Shown here one piece after another: positions 11,359-23,800 of a stretch of 64,000 nt of DNA. Origin of the DNA: Protonemura montana (lineage: Eukaryota; Arthropoda; Insecta; Plecoptera; Nemouridae); contig OX387607.1 of the NCBI GenBank assembly GCA_947568835.1, forward strand, positions 1,178,001 through 1,242,000, in the 5' to 3' direction. The stretch's first letter is position 1. Every line of letters begins with the position of its first letter. The notes below the pieces were generated by a model. It was not told where the DNA came from. It searched no databases and saw only the letters and a list, made by a program, of their open reading frames with translations. Both the position numbers and the translations under genes were made by a program.

Positions 11359-13134
11359 TTACAACACTTTGTAGAGTTTTAAGTCTGAGACTTGACTGGC
11401 GTCTGAAATCCCTGGAGCGTCTTCGTTGTGTACTGGCAGCTCTTCAAGCCACTCGTTCAGATCGATTCCCGACTGAAACAATTATTGTCAACTCTAAGAC
11501 TCTGTATTACATTTAGCACAATTTATTATTTTAAGATATATGATATAGGTATGAGGTATCTACGTACACATGGCTTGGATTAAAAGTATTAATTTATTAA
11601 AACAGTTTAACTATAGCACACACAAAAATACCCTGAATCTAAACTAGTCTGGAGGTATAAAGTGAATCGACAATAAAATATTTCATTTGACGGAACTGCC
11701 TTTTTTTTCCAATTTTTAGACACTCTGGATTTACAAGGGTATTTTTCTACAAAAACGAGGGAAGTTACTTCCGTAACTACTCCATTTTCCTCGTCCCCTC
11801 TCGCATATCCAGCCTTTTTCCCCACAACCAACCAACTTGTAGATACATAATTCCTCTCAAAGTGATGCCATCTGCACTCCATCACTAGCGTACATTTCTT
11901 ATGTGAGCTTCTATGGTAATAAACCAGGAAGAAGAATCTACAATAACAAGAAATCATGAACAGAAAGGTTAAGTTACCTGTCGAATAGCAAACAAGGTGT
12001 CGATGGGAGGATTGGTGACGAGCATTGTCCCTTTTTTTATGGCGTAGCGTAAGAACTTCCAAATCTCAACTTGCTCCTCTGGAGCCATGAAGCATTCAAA
12101 CACATTGTTCATGATAATCACGTCAGAAGCCTGCACGGCATCTGCCCGGTGGAATATATTCCCTTCTACGATCTCGACGCGGTCCTGAAAAACATTTGAA
12201 GGCTGTTTTGTTACTGCATTACAATAAAAAAATAGGGTGTCAATTTAATAATTACCTAGTTTAATTAGATTAAGAAGTGAGAAACAATCTTAGTTACCTG
12301 AAATGCATATTTCCTTATTACTTCTTTCTGAAGCTGACAAAAGTCTCTGTTTATTTCAACGCCGATGATTTTCCCTGCTTTTGTGTACAAATGAGCGGCA
12401 TAAAGAACCGCTCCCAAACGAGAGCCGATATCTAAAACGACTTGGTTTGGATTCAGGGGAGGAAGCAACGAAGTAAACACGTACAGAAGTTGCTCCCGTG
12501 ACAACGAATGCGATATGAAATCTGAAAAACAAATTTGAGAGAGTATGTAATGTAAAGGCACTAAAATAAAGAAAGTTTTCTCAATAAAGTGGCGATGGTT
12601 TTAATTACCAAGAGGTTTAGTTTTATGTGAGCCACACTCCAGGCAGTAATTTCGATCCAGTTTCCCCGTATCTCCAAGCAAATCTACTGCCTCATCATCG
12701 TATAAGAAAGCATCTACGTGGAGGGAATGGTTGGCATCACAATTCAACCCCTCGCCCATGGCTGCATTGCGAATATTTTCAGATGGGAGAACTGCATCTG
12801 GTGGTAGATTGTCTCTTAGTTCAGTAGCAATTACTTTCAGGATTTCGTCGGGTAAGTCTTCGGAATTTTTATCGGCAAGTTCTGCAAGTAAAATGGATCT
12901 TTTTAGTGTGAGAATGAAGCATTAAAAAGTACTTTCCATCTAAAAGATTAGTGAATTACCATTCATCCAGTTCCACTTGACCCAATCAAGAAGCAGAATC
13001 TTGTCTTCGCTCGCCAATCTGCTCATAAGATTGACAAATGTTTCTTGTGCATGTGGAAGAGTGAGGTTACTTGACTCATCATCTCCTTCACTCTTATTTT
13101 CTGGCTCAAAAGCATGGTCTTTTTGATTATTCAT
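11359..13134 (-). CDS. Class I SAM-dependent methyltransferase-like protein (330 aa, 5 exons)
   Basis: Coding exons (minus) 13134-12960, 12881-12609, 12521-12298, 12184-11978 and 11472-11359. Phases agree and the sum is 993 nt. The N-terminal half is acidic and helical, with DAFLYDDEAVDLL and a CLECGSHKTKP motif that could bind metal. The C-terminal half has a Rossmann methyltransferase core: motif I VVLDIGSRLGAVLY, the acidic end of strand 2 in IIGVEINRDFC, then DRVEIVEGNIF and VIIMNNVFECF in the motif IV region. A SAM-binding fold is clear; substrate and name are not, and I do not recognise a specific METTL. The start is the only in-frame ATG upstream of the first donor. It is divergent from TMA16, 191 bases away. 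Confidence 0.8.
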
Positions 13135-13325
13135 TTATTAATGCTATCGTTGGCAAACGCTTTTTTTTGTCTACAATGAATCTTTTGAATTGTTATCAAA
13201 CAAAGCCTAATACATAAAGATCGACCTCTATCAACTAGCACTCCACCCCACGTCAGACGCTTGTTCGCACGTGTTGCATTTCAATTATTGGGTAACTCAA
13301 AAGCATACCTACCAACAAATCTAAA
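13135..13325. promoter_or_regulatory. Compact bidirectional promoter between the methyltransferase-like gene and TMA16
   Basis: Only 191 bases separate the two divergent start codons, so both core promoters and 5' leaders must lie here. It holds a perfect E-box CACGTG at 13,268-13,273 and no evident TATA box. Divergent housekeeping pairs with short shared promoters are common in animals; joint regulation is an inference. Confidence 0.6.
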
Positions 13326-14686
13326 ATGGTAAGTCTGATGAATTTTTGATTTCTATATTTATAATTGAACAAGGTTTATCATTCTGTGTATTTTCGGCAA
13401 CGTCTTCGAACGATTTCGGAATATTCACATTGACGCAAATGGTACCTAAATGAGGTTATGTGATCAAGATTTTCTACATAATTTTTAATTAATTTATATT
13501 TTTAGCCGAGAGCTACGCTAAAAAATGAGATCAACAAACTGACGAAAGTTATCCATCCAAAAAGTCGCAAGACTGCCAGTATCTCCAAACGCCTAAAGAA
13601 GTACGTAGCACAACGGTATCATGTGTGTTGTTTCTGCCAATCAATTCACAGGCAAATAATTAACGACTGAATATGTTCTCAGGGTCGAGTCACGCGAGAA
13701 AACAAAGCTATTTCACCAAATGAAGACAAATCTGGTTGGAGAAAAATTCATGTGGTTTCGTGATCATCTAGATGCCAGCACCGTAAAGTGCTCGTCACAG
13801 GAATTATCCGACCTGATTGATCAGTATATCAAGCGTAACGATGAAGAACTGGAACTGATTAATCTTAAACACAGCATTGGCAACAGGAAAAAAAAGAAAC
13901 AGCACGCTAGCCGAGAAGGGGTTGTCCTCCTTACAAAGCACCATGAAGAAAACGAATTTATTACATCTGGAATAGGTGATTTCCAACAGACATTACTAAG
14001 GCCAGAGATACTAAGACTGTAAAGCAACCTTCTGCACCAATACTGTTACAATACCCTCAACTTGCACTGTTCAAGCTAGTGCCACACTACACTAGTAGTC
14101 TTCTTCATCCCCCCAGCTTGCACTGTTCAAGCTAGTGCCACACTACACTAGTAGTCTTCTTCATCCCCCCAGCCTGATCATTTACACCAGTGCAGCAATT
14201 TTCAATTAGCAACTTGGCAAAACGTCTCAATACAACTTGGAAGGATCTACATGCAAACAAAATCTCACAAAATTACATTTATTTTTAATTTGTGCTGAGG
14301 AAATCAATTTAATCTCATTTCTAAAAGTTTGTATAGCAAAAACAAGTGCAACCACTGCACATTTCTTCTTAAACTTGACATCTTCACAATGCAAAAAGCC
14401 TTAAGGAAGAATAGGAACAAGGAATAGTACGAGGCCAAAATCTTTCACCAGTGAAACGTATCCATTGCATGTAAACCGAGTTTATTGATAGAATGATAAT
14501 TAACAGCATATCGTTACAGAGCTCCCAGACCTGATGAGCGAAAAGGAGGTCGAGATCCTTCGCGGCTGGAACGGTGAGCTGCGATTCCTGCAGAACTTCA
14601 CGCTGAAACGATTCACGCGACAGCGCCTAGCAAACGGTGACTACGAGAAAAGCCCAGACGTCATCATGGAGACATTGACAGCCTGA
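13326..14686 (+). CDS. TMA16: Translation machinery-associated protein 16 (185 aa, 4 exons)
   Basis: Coding exons 13326-13328 (start codon only), 13506-13600, 13683-13975 and 14520-14686; phases agree and the sum is 558 nt. The family N-terminus PRATLKNEINKLTKVIHPKS is followed by RKTASISKRLKK, then NLVGEKFMWFRDHLD, DLIDQYIKRNDEELELINLK and a basic run (NRKKKKQHASRE). The C-terminus ELPDLMSEKEVEILRGWNGE matches the IPD..N..N...FR.W segment of TMA16. In yeast Tma16 is a pre-60S ribosome assembly factor; a nucleolar role here is inferred. AATAAA lies at 14728-14733. Its 3' end faces the ZNF318-like gene, with 151 bases between the stop codons. Confidence 0.9.
14061..14172 (+). repeat. 56-bp tandem duplication in TMA16 intron 3
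   Basis: Two near-identical 56-bp units, each beginning CTTGCACTGTTCAAGCTAGT and ending CATCCCCCCAG. Each unit ends in a polypyrimidine-AG that could act as a cryptic acceptor. Confidence 0.9.
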
Positions 14687-14727
14687 CCAAGCTGTGGAAG
14701 TAAATTAACATATACACTGCATAGATT

Positions 14728-14733
14728 AATAAA
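14728..14733 (+). terminator. Polyadenylation signal of TMA16
   Basis: AATAAA 41 bases after the TMA16 stop codon, inside the short convergent gap to the ZNF318-like gene. Confidence 0.75.
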
Positions 14734-14837
14734 GTGAACATCTTTAACTGTCGTTTACTGTAATTGAACACTCGATTCCTAACCTAACCACCTATTAATC
14801 TAGCTAATAAAAGCGAAACGTTATAAAAAGCCTGGGC

Positions 14838-17800
14838 TCAGAAGCTCTGTGCTGCCATATCGCCGGCATCGATACCGAGCATGGCAAGGTCGTCCGCCGA
14901 GAGCTCCGACTCGAAGCGACTGTCCTCGTCATCCGAGGAATCGTCGGAGTCCACTGCGTGCGTCTTCTTCCTTGCCGGCTCCTCCTTCTTAGGCTCCTCC
15001 CTCACAGGCGGCACGAAGGGCGGAGGCTGGGCCATGACATCCTGGCCCATCATATTCGGAGGTGGCACCTGGAAGTTCGGCGGCCCGTTCATGCCCGGCA
15101 TCATCCCTGGGAACATGGGGTGCATTCCGGGAGGCATGCCCATCATCGGACCTCCGTATCCCATCGCTTGCGGTGGGGGTTGGCTCCACTGGCTCTCGGC
15201 GGGCTGTGTTTCCGCTGGCAGCACCGGATCCTTTGGTGCCTCGCCAGGCTTGGTCTGACCTGGAAACAAGATGTTCAGCGCCTCCTGGAAGTCCTTGGGC
15301 AAGGGGATGTCGTTGAGCGGTTTCTTCGGAACCGTCTCCTTCGCGACCTCTTCTTCAACGACCTCTGGTTCTTCAACAACAGCCACGGCCACAACTTCGC
15401 GATGCTGCGGCTCTTCGTGCACTGGCTCCGCGACGGGCTCTTCAGCGATCACCGTGGAAACGTCGCCGGCGTTTGAGTCGTCGTCAATGTCCATGTCCTG
15501 GACCACGGTCACGGCTCCGAGCTCCTCGGGGATCACAAGTCCGGGCGGCTTGAGATGTGGCGGTAACGTGGGCCCAATGAGCACCAGGCCCACCTCGGGA
15601 AGTTTCATCTCGGGGGGCGTGTCTTCTTCTCCCGGCTTCTTCTTGGCCAGGTGCTTCATGATGGGCATGCGGCCGATGAACGGCAGCTTGGACTTGGGGA
15701 TCGCCGTGACGACCGGCTTCTTGTCTTTCTTCTTGAGCCGAGCCGCGGCTTCGGCAGCTTGCCGCTCGAACTTGCTCTCGGCCTCGTCTTCCGCCCGCTT
15801 CAAGCTCCGCCTCTCGGCAGAGTCGCTCCGTGCCTCGACCTTGGACCGCTGAGGGCTGCGCTTGTACCGACGATCCACTTCACGGGTCTTCTCGTAGCGA
15901 CGCTCCTCCTGGCTTCGGCTCCGCCCCCGTTTCCCCGAACGGCCCTCGGGACTGTCCCGGCGCCGCCTGCGACTGGCGTCGTCGTGGTAGCGGTTGTCGT
16001 AGTAGCGATCGCGGTCGTCGCGCTTGCGGCTGTCCTTCTCGGCCTCCTGCCTCATCTTGACGCGATCGCGGATCCCGGTCAGGATCTGTCTTTCACCTTC
16101 TGGCAACTCCTTGTTCGGTCCCATCCATTCCGTTAGCATCTTGTCCTCCTTTGCCGGCACCTAGCAGAAGCACAAGCAATACTCAAATAAACATCAAAAT
16201 AAGGCTGTGAGAGACGTGTAACCACGGTGAAAAAAAACGTCAACTGTCAAAATGTTATAATCTGTTCGAAGAAACAACGCTCAAGATTCTATTCTTATGA
16301 GCACTATAACAAGATTCAATCAATCGAGCTGTATTAGTTTTTGTACACAAAATTAAATTAAAAAGAATGCCAATATTATTAACAACACCATAACCGTCTC
16401 AAAAATTGATGCCCAAACGCGGACTGGAACCCCGATCTTTAATCGAAGTCCGCGTTTGGGCATCAATTTTTGAGACCGTTTTAGTGTTGTTAATAATAAA
16501 ATACCCCGCGCATTGCAAGCGTTTGTAATTTAAATAAGATTTCATCCTAATGCCATTATACTGGAACAGATATTTAATAAATGTAAGCCAAGCACACACG
16601 ACTGATACCTGAAATTCTAAATGTATTCGGTTGATGATAGAAATCAGTGCACAACAATAAGTGGTTACTTTCAATATTCAATCTAGGGATTGAATGATTC
16701 GCTACCAACAAATAATAGACAATGTGATGGAATGATAGAAGTGTAAAGAATAGAAAAATAAAATCAGGTAAAATGTATGATGCAATGGCTATGATTTGTA
16801 ATGGATTTTTAGCAAAACAAAACGAAGTATTATTATTTACCTTGCGGAACTTGGACTGCTGCTCCTGAATCATCTGCATTTCGTAGCGTTCCCTCTCTGC
16901 CTGCTCTCGTTCGAACTGCTCCTCAGCCTTGGCCTTGAGGTATTTCTCCCTGCGCTCAATCTCTAGCAGATGTTTCTCTTGCATCTCCCGAGCCAGCCGT
17001 TCTTCCTCCTTGACCTCAACGCTCTGCCACCCGCTGCTCGGACGCATGTAGCCCCCCGTCGGGGCCTCCTTCAAGTCTTCTTCGAACGCCTTCATCTTGT
17101 TTCTCATCGCCACACGGATGCTCTTTCCCTTGTCGTCACCTTCGCTTTCTTCGTCGCTAGAATCCTCGCTCGAGCTCGAAGAACTGCTCTCCGAGCCCGA
17201 CGAATCCTTGGCCTTCTTCTTCTTTTTCCTACGTTTCTTCTTCTTCCCGTCCTTGTCGTCCTTACCTTTGCGATCTTTCTTCTTCTTGTTGCGCTTGGAC
17301 TTGTCGTCGTGTGGTGACGGAGGTGAAACGTCTGTTGCGATGGGTTCCGTCACCGTCTGCTGCCGTCGTTCCTCGGCTTTGAGTTCGTACGCCTTCTCTC
17401 GGTCGGCCAGCCAGTCGGTCTCCCAGTGAGGACTCTGCTCGGTGAAACTCTGGAACAACGCACGGTCGTACAGGGAACTGCAAGCGACTTTCAAAACCCG
17501 GCTTCTAGCTCGCGCTTTCTTGTCGATTTCTCTGAAAATCCACAGGTTGTATGGCGTCTACCTAGAGAGGCAGGCGCAGAAATAACTTACAGCCAAACCC
17601 CAACCAAAACTCCCGAGTCTACAATGCGCTTAGCCCTGTCATTTGCCCTATTAAAGTGTTTCCCAAACTTTCAACATCTCTGTGCCCATTCTGTAATTTT
17701 CTTAAAAACTGCATACAAAACGCAAAAAAAAACAGATGGGTCGTTTTATGTCAAATCAACAGAAAAAATTTAAACCTAACCAAATTTAAACCTTAAAAAC

Positions 17801-20800
17801 TGTAAGCAAATAAAAAGAGAAGGCCAAGGACAAAAAAAAAAGGTTTTCCAATTTTATCTTGCAATTTTTATGCACAGAAGTCGTCTGAACTCGAGCCATT
17901 GGAAAGTTGAGAAAATTTGGTTAGTTTTATGTGACAAAAATGCATGAAAAAGTAGATATTCAATTCATGGAGTTGTCCACGCTTAAAATTCAAACACGCA
18001 CTTCTTAAATGTGTCTAGCAGTTATGTGAATCTCCCCAGAAAAGTGCAGCTAAGCTGTGGTAGTCTTTGCATGATAAGGATGTAATATCTTTGCAAGCTT
18101 TATCTGTGCTAGTCTTTGCCTCATAAGGATGGAATATCTGTACAAATTTTATCTGTGGTAGTCTTTGCCTCATAAGGATGGAATATCTGTACAAGTTTTA
18201 TCTGTGGTAGTCTTTGCCTCATAAGGATGGGATATCTGTGCAAGCTTTATCTGTGCTAGTCTTTGCCCCATAAGGATGGAATATTTGTGTAAGCTTTATC
18301 TGTGGTAGTCTTTGCCTAATAAGGATGGAATATCTGTGCAAGCTTTATCTGTGGTAGTCTTTGCCTCATAAGGATGGAATATCTGTACAAGCTTTATCTA
18401 TGGTAGTCTTTGCCTCATAAGGATGGATTATCTGTGTTAGCTTTATCTGTGGTAGTCTTTGCCTCATAAGGATGGAATATCTGTACAAGCTTTATCTATG
18501 GTAGTCTTTGCCTCATAAGGATGGAATATCTGTGCAAGCTTTATCTGTGGTAGTCTTTGCCTCATAAGGATGGAATATCTGTACAAGCTTTATCTATGGT
18601 AGTCTTTGCCTCATAAGGATGGATTATCTGTGTTAGCTTTATCTGTGGTAGTCTTTGCCTCATAAGGATGGAATATCTGTACAAGCTTTATCTGTGATAG
18701 CTTTTGCCTCATAAGGATGGTATAAAGGGGCAGCTCATGCTGTGGGGCAAAGGGGCACATGCCCTACTTGGATTTTTGCTCCAAATTGCATAATACATTA
18801 TTTGAAAAAATGTAAGTTTCATTATTTCCTTTCAATTGCCACGTTTTGTAAGCATTATGAGACTATCAGACTCTCATAGATCTCAAATTACTCCCTATTT
18901 GCTTGCCCGGGTCGGCCAGCGCGCTATCACGGTTTCGCGGCATTTCATTTCGAACCTAGCAGGGTCAAAACCACGTGACTGCCCAGACTTCCAATAGTTC
19001 GCGCATGCGCGCCTGACGGTCTCTGAGGGACTCGCAGCTTATTGTGGGGCAAAATACCGGACGTGCCCTTCGGCTGGCACCGAGTAGAAACAAGCCGAGT
19101 TGCACTGAAACAGTGCGAGCGTTCTCTGCCGTCGCCATGATTCATGACCGGCCAGTGTCGCGACAAGCGCTTCGTGGATAGTTTAGTTGTCGGTACTTGC
19201 TTCAATTTAGTTGCGATACTATTTTCCTAGCTAACTCTGGATTAAGTCAAAATAATAGAACGTTTACACCAGAATTTGTGCCAACCTTCGTATATGAAAT
19301 GCCATCGACTTGTCAAAGATGTTTAATCTGAGCTTGATTGCATGAATGGGAGCCCAACTAAATTGCATTGTAATTTGGTGGTCAAAACAAAGATTAACAG
19401 CATTATGTAACAAATGCTGGTGGCTGCATTTGTATCTGAGTAAAGGCTGTGTGCACGCAGGATGCCTCTAGTACAGCATGTGCATGGTAAGTAAGTAATG
19501 AATAGCGAACAGCTGTATGAACGTAAGTTGTGTTAATTCCAGGGTTGTAACAGAATGGAAATCAGTGTTCTTATCATAGTTTTACTACTCAGAGCAAATA
19601 GGATTGAGTGACGCGTTTATCTCCTGGCAGTTGGCCTTTTTATCGGCATCCAATTTACTCATATCTGTATTTGTGCCCCTCCTAAGTAACTACCCACCGG
19701 CCGCCACTGCTGTGCAAGTTTAATTAACCACCCGATCAATCAGCCGAATGGACTCAAGCAGCTTCATCGGTATTATCGTTGAGTGTAGGTTCTAGGTAGA
19801 GAAACAACGTCAATGTTACAGTCTCTGCGTGAAAGATGGCCGCCAAATGACTACCTTACCGACAAAAATGCAGAGTACCGAAACATTACGTTAAGTGAAG
19901 CCACTGTCGTATGAAATTTAATTTCGATATTTCTCGTAGGTTAACTCGCTTTTGAGACTTTTCATGCTCAAAAAATCTCCATCAATGTTTACCCTAACGA
20001 TTGATATACACGTAACGATATAAAAAAGCGAGTAACCTACGAGAAATATCGAAATTAAATTTCATACGACAGTGGCTCCACTTAACGTAATGTTTCAGTA
20101 CTCTGCATTTTTGTCGGTTAGGGAGTCATTTGGCGGCCATCTTTCACGCAGAGACTGTAACATTGACGTTAAAACTCTACCTATAACCTACACTCAACGG
20201 TATTATGAATCGTGATATGCATGTTGACTCGGCAGAGAAGAGAAGCGGAGCCTGGGTGCAGATGACCGCCCACTCACCACATAGTTCTCGGTGTGCGTCT
20301 TCGACTTGAGATGGAGGGACGCGCAATGCAGGTCTCCGATCCAAGCGTCGCACAGTTTGCAATACCAAGCCGTCGCCGAAATGAAGAACTGGAGTCCTAG
20401 AAAAAAAACCCCAAGACACATTCAGCACAACCGTCCTTCCGGCGTCGACACTTCGTAATGTCAGTTGCATAATTACAAATCCCTGGCTCGTGTGCACACG
20501 TTGCAAGGCTTGGCAAGGTAAGTTATCGAACGGGACTCGACAGGGGTGTGTAACTATCAACGTGAGAGTACACAAATACCGGTACCTCAAGACACATAAT
20601 TTAATATTCCAACGTTCGGCATCCGGGTGTCCTAAGGGGGACCGTCATGCCTACAAAGTAGGAGCATATCCTAGACAGGACTGTGCTTTTCACGGTTTAC
20701 TTTTTGAGAAACAATTCACAGGCATTGATTTTGCTGTTGAGAAACACTGTGGGACCAAAACTTGTAGCTAAAACATTGTCAATATTCATCACAACATAAC

Positions 20801-23800
20801 AAATTAACAAACAAAACAAAGTTGCAGAAAAGTGCGACATAAGAGTTTTACACTTAAAAGTTTAACATTCTTTCATGTGTTCAAAATTGACAGATATCAA
20901 CGTATGAATTTTCTTAAAACATTTCTTCAAGTCCAGCCTTAACTAAATTAAGTATATCATTTCAAAGTAAACAAAACTATTTAAAAATCCATTTCTTCAC
21001 AACAGTCTTCGATCTTGAGGTCTTCGTTCTTGCACCAAACAAACGGAGCTCCTCGTCGTTAAAATCTCTTGGAGTCGTCGTTTCATGCGCTCTCAACGTT
21101 GCAGTGAGGTACATAACAATTTCACAGGTGATTAACAAACATCCGGGCGGGAAACACAATAACTGAATAGGTTCAGGTCTACAAACCACGTGATAACCAC
21201 CAGTAATAAACTCACCTTCCAGTGCCACGCGCCTGAAACCAAGCAAGTTGTTAGAGTAATTAGTGAATCGTCTCTGGCATGACATACCTCGGATGGGAGT
21301 GCGTTTCGTCGGTGCTCCTTTATGGTAGACGGCTTCTTCTTCCGCCTTGACCGATTTGTGCCACGGCATATCAACCATCTTCCGCGCCTGATTACAGAAC
21401 AGACAAAACACGGAGGTCACTTTCCCGCGTAGACCACAGGCCGCTGTCAATCGAGAGATCTCATTTCTAGCGGAAACGTTGCCACGAGTTACTCAATGCC
21501 GCACACGCAGGCATCGATTTCTTCCGCGTCGATCTTCTGTTACAACATTAGTTAGTTAACAGTCCGGCGGCGGAAATATCTCTTTGTTGGCGATTAACTC
21601 TCGAGCTTCTCTCACGGTTTTCTGCTACCCAGCTAAAGAATACCATTCACGGATCAGAAAGAGGTTGAAAATGAAATCATTCACTATATAAACCAGAAAA
21701 AAACAACACAATTTAAGTTTGTCAAAATTCAGTATGTTTTTTGATGAAATTCCACTGTAAATTAAATGATTATCAGATCTCACCTGGGTTTGTTCTCCGA
21801 GGGTTCACAGCCGACCGACGGCAAGCCTGTTGAGAACGTGGTTAATTCTTAAGTACCTCAAAGCATGCTTTACACTACTAACTCACCTGCGTTTCATCTC
21901 TATGTTCCGAGCTGTGGAGATGATTGAGGAACTCCTTGGCCGTGCGAGGGAAAACGTCGCAAACGCGGCACCAGTGCATCTCGGGGTCGTAGTGCACAAA
22001 GTTGAACACCGGCTTCTTGTCCTCGAGCACCGCGGTGGCGGCAGCCACGGGCAGCGGTTCTTCAACCACGCCGGGAACGGGCGGTTCTGAGAGGCGGGGC
22101 TTGATGTCGGGAGACGAGTCGGAGGACGACTTGGGCGGGGTCTCCGGCGGAGTCTTCGGGTGTTTCAGCTGGAACGAAGAGTGAATTTAAAAGCTGCTAC
22201 AATGTAGAGCGGTGCTGGCAATGTTCTTTTTGTTATTGTTTGTTCAAACAGATTTGCAGTACAGTATCAAGTATTGCGATGACACAGACTTAGTTAGGAA
22301 AGTCCTGAACACAGTGGTCAACAAGGTTCTAACATTTTTCCAAACACTACATCGATGGCACTGTCTGGTTAATACTACCAGGGGGTAGTATTCATACATG
22401 CTCAACGAGTGTTATAGGCATTCTGTAGCCGTCGCCTACTAAACCTCTCTACCTCTCTCTCTCGACTAACCTTTGCCTCAGCTTTGAGTCGCTGCTTCTC
22501 CTCCAGCTCCTTCTTGTCTCCGATGATGCCAGTCAACATGTCGATCACGTTGTTGATCGCCTTCAACTTGTTCTGGATCTCGAGCTGCACGGAAACCAGA
22601 GCACATTCAAGCAGTTGGCAACAACACTCGGATAACAAACAGGCAGGCCAATAAATTGACGGCAATTTGTGTGGGCATTGTACATTTTCTTTGGGTCAGA
22701 AAGTTTGGTCAACACATTTAACTTTCATGATCCAGAAGACATATATCCTTAAACCACCACTGTTTGGACACCGGGGCTTTGTTCAGCTTAAGACTTCAGC
22801 TTTCATTTAGTACTCAGTATCTATTTGCTATTTATGTTGCAAAAAAGAGCATTGAGATACATGGCCAGGGCGAGTTTGGACCCCACATCAGAATTTTATT
22901 ACAAAGACCCTTGCAGGCCAATTTTTGAGCGTTTTACAATTACGACGATTCCTTGCCTATATATTTATAATAATATCATATATAAAATAGACGATTTACC
23001 AAATGATGATAGTGATTTCAAGAGTAAGACAATGACAAAGGGAAATTTTAAACTAAAGAAAATAAAACTAGAAATACCAAAAAAAGACCCAGATTTTGTA
23101 GGTGCAAAAGTATACAATGCTCTACCTTAATATATCCAGGCAAAGAAAGGACAGGCGCTAAAAAATAGCATAAAAGAGCTTCTAATTGAGAGATGTTTTT
23201 GCTACGTCAAAGAATTTTGCGCTATTTAATTTTAAGAAACTGACCGTCAAAATAACGTGTATATGTTTCATATGACAATAAAACAAATTATTATTATTAT
23301 TATAAAATGATTTTCAAAAAATGAAAATCAGATGATGATCAAATGATTTTCCTGATTTTGAAAATCAGGTGAGGTCAAGACCAAAATATCTTTGATGTAT
23401 TATACGTAGGCGTTCCCACCTGCAGCTTGTTGTTTTCGCGCAGGATCCGGTCGTTGTCGCGGCAGTTTTCCTCTCGCAGCGTCTGCTCCTGATCCTTGAG
23501 CAGCTTGAGTTCACGCGATATCATCGACGACTTGCGCATGTACTCTTCACGTTGCTTGGACAGCGTCTGCTTCTGTTGCAGCACCTCGTTCTTGATCGCG
23601 GCTGCTGGGACAAGAACACGCTGAGGCTGCATTCTACGCGTTTCATCAGACTCTGTTGCAGCTGGGACAAGACTGACTACTACTGTTGAGTGTAGGTTAT
23701 CGGTAGAGAAACAACGTCAATGTTACAGTCTCTGCGTGAAAGATGGCCATCACATGACTACCTTACCGACAAAAATGCAGAGTACCGGAACATCACGTTA

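Noticed and set aside
14881..16136. Several long plus-strand ORFs over the last ZNF318 exon
   Set aside because: They are antisense shadows of a GC-rich, repeat-coded exon. The minus frame has conserved sequence and splice sites; the plus frames have neither.
18945..19205. 86-aa minus-strand ORF in a CpG-rich block
   Set aside because: It lies in a probable transposon remnant, with no splice support and low protein-likeness.
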